A stretch of DNA of 6,859 bases from an uncultured Thiotrichaceae bacterium. GTDB taxonomy: Bacteria > Pseudomonadota > Gammaproteobacteria > Thiotrichales > Thiotrichaceae. Under the pieces are notes generated by a model, which saw only the letters and a list, made by a program, of their open reading frames with translations, did not search any database and was not told where the DNA came from. Positions 3,907 to 6,859 of the stretch are shown here, piece by piece. The position numbers were made by a program, and so were the translations under genes. The number at the start of each line of letters is the position of its first letter. Positions within the stretch are counted from its first letter, which is position 1. The stretch lies in the NCBI GenBank assembly GCA_937931765.1, contig CALHAO010000436.1, positions 1 to 6,859 of the forward strand. Direction: 5' to 3'.

Positions 3907-6186
3907 ATGGCTGATGAATTGACCCAGGCGGCACTGGATTACCACCGCTACCCGACTCCGGGTAAACTTGAAGTGAATCCCACCACCAATATGGTGAATC
4001 AACGGGATCTTGCACTGGCCTACTCACCCGGTGTGGCCGCAGCCAGTATGGCGATTGCTGACGACCCTTCGACAGCGGCACTCTATACTACCCGTGCTAA
4101 CCTGGTGGCTGTTATTACTAACGGCACAGCAGTTCTCGGCCTGGGTAATATTGGCCCGCTGGCTTCTAAGCCGGTCATGGAAGGTAAAGCTGTTTTATTC
4201 AAGAAGTTTGCCGGGGTGAATTCCTTTGACATCGAGGTAGATACCACGGATGTCGATCGTTTTGTTGATGCAGTCAGCCTGTTAGAGCCTACGTTCGGTG
4301 GTATCAATCTGGAAGATATTAAAGCACCGGAATGTTTTGAGATTGAAAAACGCCTGAAGGCAATCATGAATATCCCGGTATTCCATGATGATCAACACGG
4401 CACCGCGATTTGTGTTGCCGCTGCTATTCGCAATGGTTTACGCGTTGCTAATAAAGATATCGAAGATGTAAGACTGGTCTGTTCCGGAGCTGGTGCTGCC
4501 GCTATCGCCTGCATGAACCTGCTACAGGAAATGGGGCTTAAAAAAGAAAACATTGTCGTCAACGACCGCTTTGGCATTATCTATGAAGGCCGTGTTGACG
4601 AGATGAACCCCTATAATTCAGCGTATGCGGTTAACACTGATGCCCGTACGCTGGATGACGTAATGGAAGGCGCTGATATATTCCTGGGCCTATCCGCACC
4701 ACGCATTCTCAGCCAGGATAACGTCAAAAAAATGGCGGAAAACCCGCTGATTCTGGCACTGGCTAATCCCGAACCGGAAATTCGCCCGGATCTGGTCATG
4801 GAAGTCAGACCAGATGCAATTATGGCCACTGGACGCAGTGACTTTCCGAATCAGGTAAATAATGTATTGTGCTTCCCCTTCCTGTTCCGTGGCGCATTAG
4901 ATGTCGGCGCGACTGAAATCAATGAAGCGATGAAAGTCGCAGCAGTAGAGGCTATTGCTGACCTGGCGACCCGCGAAGCATCCGATCAGGTGGTTTCTGC
5001 TTACGGCGGCAAGGCATTCAGTTTCGGGCGCGAATACCTGATCCCCAAACCCTTTGACCCACGCCTGATGACCATTATCCCTTCCCGAGTTGCTCAGGCA
5101 GCGATGGACTCTGGTGTTGCCACCCGCCCGATTGAAGACTTTGAAGAATACCAACGTCAATTAGAAACCTTTGTTGTACGTTCCGGTATGACTATGAAGC
5201 CGTTGTATGAACGTGCACGTAATACGCCGCAGCGCATTGTATTTGCCGAAGGTGAATCCCGTCGGGTCATTAATGCGATACAAATTCTGGTAGATGATGG
5301 TATCTGTCGTCCGGTTTTACTGGGTCGGCCTGAAAAAATTCAACACATTATTGATCAATACGGCCTGCGCCTGAGTCCAAGTGAAAATATTGATGTCATT
5401 GATCCGTTTAACCACCCTGATTATCAGGCCTGTGTGGATGAGTATTATTCGCTGACTTGTCGCAAAGGGGTGACTCCGGCCTACGCAAAACGCATGATCA
5501 ATTCAGTACCGACGGCACTGGCAGCTATGCTGGTGCGCTTAGGTAAAGCTGATGCCATGCTGGCTGGTGTGGAGGGTAACTATGCGGCCCATCTGCATGA
5601 TGTCCGTACGCTGATCGGCGTCAAAGAGGGCGTCAGTGAGCTAACTTCAGTGATCATGCTCATCCTGAAAAAAGGCACCTACTTCCTCACAGATACGCAT
5701 GTCAACGATAGTCCGGATGCCCGGCAGATTGCGGATAATACCGTAATGATTTCAAACCTGATGCAGTCTATTGGTATTGAGCCAAAAGCAGCCTTATTGT
5801 CTGACTCCAGTTTTGGCAGCCGTGACAATGCGGAGTCGCGGAAAATGCAGCAAGCCCTGGCGCTATTGCATAAAGAGCATCCGGAGATTGTTGTTGACGG
5901 TGAAATGCATGCAGATGCTGCTTTGTCACAGGAAATACGTGATCGCCTATTCCCTGATTCAGCATTTGAAGGCTCAGCTAATCTGCTGGTTTGCCCGTCA
6001 CTGGAATCAGGCAATATTGCTTATAATATGGTGAAAATGTTGGGTGACGGTATCCCGGTCGGGCCGATTCTGGTCGGTACAAAGCACCCGGTACATATCA
6101 TTACAGAAAGCACCACTGTGCGTGGCATTGTGAATATGGCCACTATGGCTGCGGTAGATTCACTAGAACGTAAAAAAGTCGATTGA
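3907..6186 (+). CDS. maeB: NADP-dependent malic enzyme fused to a phosphotransacetylase-like regulatory domain
   Basis: This cytosolic enzyme decarboxylates (S)-malate to pyruvate and CO2, making NADPH and feeding C4 acids back to pyruvate and acetyl-CoA. The 759 residues match the length I recall for E. coli MaeB. The malic domain (about 15-160) has catalytic Tyr39 in LALAYSPGVA, catalytic Lys94 in MEGKAVLFKKF, and metal ligands Glu136-Asp137 (INLEDI) and Asp162 (FHDDQHGTA). The Rossmann domain (about 165-400) has the GAGAAA turn (194-199), ANPEPEI (286-292) and SDFPNQVNNVLCFPFLFRGA (311-330). From about residue 430 comes a phosphotransacetylase fold: RIVFAEGESRRV, DGEMHADAAL, CPSLESGNIAYNMVK, VGPILVG. 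Where true Pta enzymes carry the catalytic Ser-Arg and a following Asp, this protein has Thr733-Glu734 and Gly740, so the domain is probably not catalytic. Known MaeB enzymes use it for allosteric control by acetyl-CoA. It sits 8 bp upstream of the START gene. Confidence 0.97.
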   Translation: MADELTQAALDYHRYPTPGKLEVNPTTNMVNQRDLALAYSPGVAAASMAIADDPSTAALYTTRANLVAVITNGTAVLGLGNIGPLASKPVMEGKAVLFKKFAGVNSFDIEVDTTDVDRFVDAVSLLEPTFGGINLEDIKAPECFEIEKRLKAIMNIPVFHDDQHGTAICVAAAIRNGLRVANKDIEDVRLVCSGAGAAAIACMNLLQEMGLKKENIVVNDRFGIIYEGRVDEMNPYNSAYAVNTDARTLDDVMEGADIFLGLSAPRILSQDNVKKMAENPLILALANPEPEIRPDLVMEVRPDAIMATGRSDFPNQVNNVLCFPFLFRGALDVGATEINEAMKVAAVEAIADLATREASDQVVSAYGGKAFSFGREYLIPKPFDPRLMTIIPSRVAQAAMDSGVATRPIEDFEEYQRQLETFVVRSGMTMKPLYERARNTPQRIVFAEGESRRVINAIQILVDDGICRPVLLGRPEKIQHIIDQYGLRLSPSENIDVIDPFNHPDYQACVDEYYSLTCRKGVTPAYAKRMINSVPTALAAMLVRLGKADAMLAGVEGNYAAHLHDVRTLIGVKEGVSELTSVIMLILKKGTYFLTDTHVNDSPDARQIADNTVMISNLMQSIGIEPKAALLSDSSFGSRDNAESRKMQQALALLHKEHPEIVVDGEMHADAALSQEIRDRLFPDSAFEGSANLLVCPSLESGNIAYNMVKMLGDGIPVGPILVGTKHPVHIITESTTVRGIVNMATMAAVDSLERKKVD

Positions 6187-6194
6187 GCTACATT

Positions 6195-6859
6195 ATGAAA
6201 ATCAAAGGATTGAGCCACTCATTGTTGGCATTAGGCTTGTGTTTCAGCGCTTCTGCATCACAGGCAGCAGGCGAGTGGCGCGAAATGATTAACACCTCCG
6301 GTATCGTATTATCACAACGCGCGTTACCGGGCAAAGCCTATCAACAAATACAGGGGCAGATGACCATTAAGGGCCAGATAGACTCACTGGTGGGTATATT
6401 GAACAACCCTGCCCTTTGTGTCAGGTGGCTGAATGATTGCCGCTTGTCCAAAGTGGTCAAACAGATCAGTGAGGCAGAGCGCATCAGCTATACGGTTATC
6501 GATGCACCTTTCCCGCTGGAAGACCGCGACATGTATGTTCGCTCAAAGGCCGGTTACGACAGTCAGACAAAAACTGTCACTATCACCTTACAGGGTATTC
6601 ATAATTATGCCGCCGTACAGGGTAAAAAGGTGCGCGTACAATCATTGAACGGATTCTGGCAGTTCAGACAATTAGACGATCAGCAAGTACGTGTCACCTA
6701 CCAAATGCACAGCGACCCACAAGTGACTCCCGCCTCCGTTGTTGACTCATTTGCGCCTAAGAGTCTGCTCAAAACCTTCACCAACCTACGTAAATTGGCT
6801 GGTAGTCCGCCTTATCAGCATATCCGTTTCCAGCCCGCTGAACTGAAAGCTATCACTGT
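6195..6859 (+). CDS. Exported START-domain (lipid-binding) protein, cut by window end
   Basis: I translated the frame from the ATG at 6195. It is open for 221 codons to the window end, so the C-terminus is missing. Residues 1-24 are a Sec signal peptide (MKIKG, hydrophobic core, ASASQA cut); Cys16 does not sit in a lipobox. From about residue 28 the protein resembles START domains: the strand pattern, CVRWLNDC (75-82), AERISYTVIDAPFPLEDRDMYVR (94-116; the P-x-P-L-x-D-R-D motif is the most telling), then NGFWQFRQLDDQQVRVTYQMHSDP (152-175) and SVVDSFAPKSLLKTF (181-195). START domains bind a lipid or other hydrophobic ligand in a helix-grip fold; the ligand here is unknown. The gene begins 8 bp after the maeB stop with only a weak TGAG ribosome site overlapping that stop, so co-transcription and translational coupling with maeB are likely. 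A periplasmic lipid-binding role is inferred. Confidence 0.85.
   Translation, partial: MKIKGLSHSLLALGLCFSASASQAAGEWREMINTSGIVLSQRALPGKAYQQIQGQMTIKGQIDSLVGILNNPALCVRWLNDCRLSKVVKQISEAERISYTVIDAPFPLEDRDMYVRSKAGYDSQTKTVTITLQGIHNYAAVQGKKVRVQSLNGFWQFRQLDDQQVRVTYQMHSDPQVTPASVVDSFAPKSLLKTFTNLRKLAGSPPYQHIRFQPAELKAIT

Noticed and set aside
5679..6014. Minus-strand 111-codon ORF inside maeB
   Set aside because: It is antisense to the conserved phosphotransacetylase-like domain and its composition is typical of a mirror frame.
6433..6648. 71-codon plus-strand ORF near the right end
   Set aside because: It is the +2 shadow of the START-domain gene, whose frame is open to the window end and carries a signal peptide and START motifs.

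Overview
The window looks like chromosomal DNA of a proteobacterium, most likely a gammaproteobacterium. The evidence is a 759-residue malic enzyme fused to a phosphotransacetylase-like domain (the length I recall for E. coli MaeB), a class I fructose-1,6-bisphosphatase of bacterial length, an ECF sigma/anti-sigma pair, and ordinary Gram-negative signal peptides. Genus cannot be fixed from the sequence. I see no tRNA, rRNA, CRISPR, insertion sequence or phage gene.

Left half, minus strand (2318 down to 1): an ECF sigma factor, then 15 bp downstream a membrane-spanning, zinc-ligand-free anti-sigma factor, then 111 bp downstream the first 273 codons of an exported subtilisin-family (S8) protease that runs off the window. 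This looks like an envelope-signalling cassette. The sigma factor is probably held at the membrane by its partner, and the secreted protease is either an output or part of the release pathway. The periplasmic end of the anti-sigma factor reads as a beta-alpha-beta-beta-alpha-beta domain, an arrangement also used by subtilase propeptides.

Centre (2319-2746): a 428-bp gap between divergent genes. It is not empty. It holds a strong plus-strand intrinsic terminator with a UUCG loop that no upstream plus-strand gene accounts for. Just before it are four complementary segments that nest into a plausible multi-branched RNA fold. This is the best candidate in the window for something undescribed: a small RNA or a leader/attenuator element upstream of fbp.

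Right half, plus strand: fbp (gluconeogenesis or Calvin cycle), a 146-bp gap with a perfect 15-bp inverted repeat and a consensus TTGACA hexamer, maeB (malate to pyruvate with NADPH), and, 8 bp after the maeB stop, an exported START-domain (lipid-binding) protein cut by the window end. fbp and maeB both serve C4/C3 carbon flux, but the large hairpin between them suggests separate transcription units. maeB and the START gene look co-transcribed.
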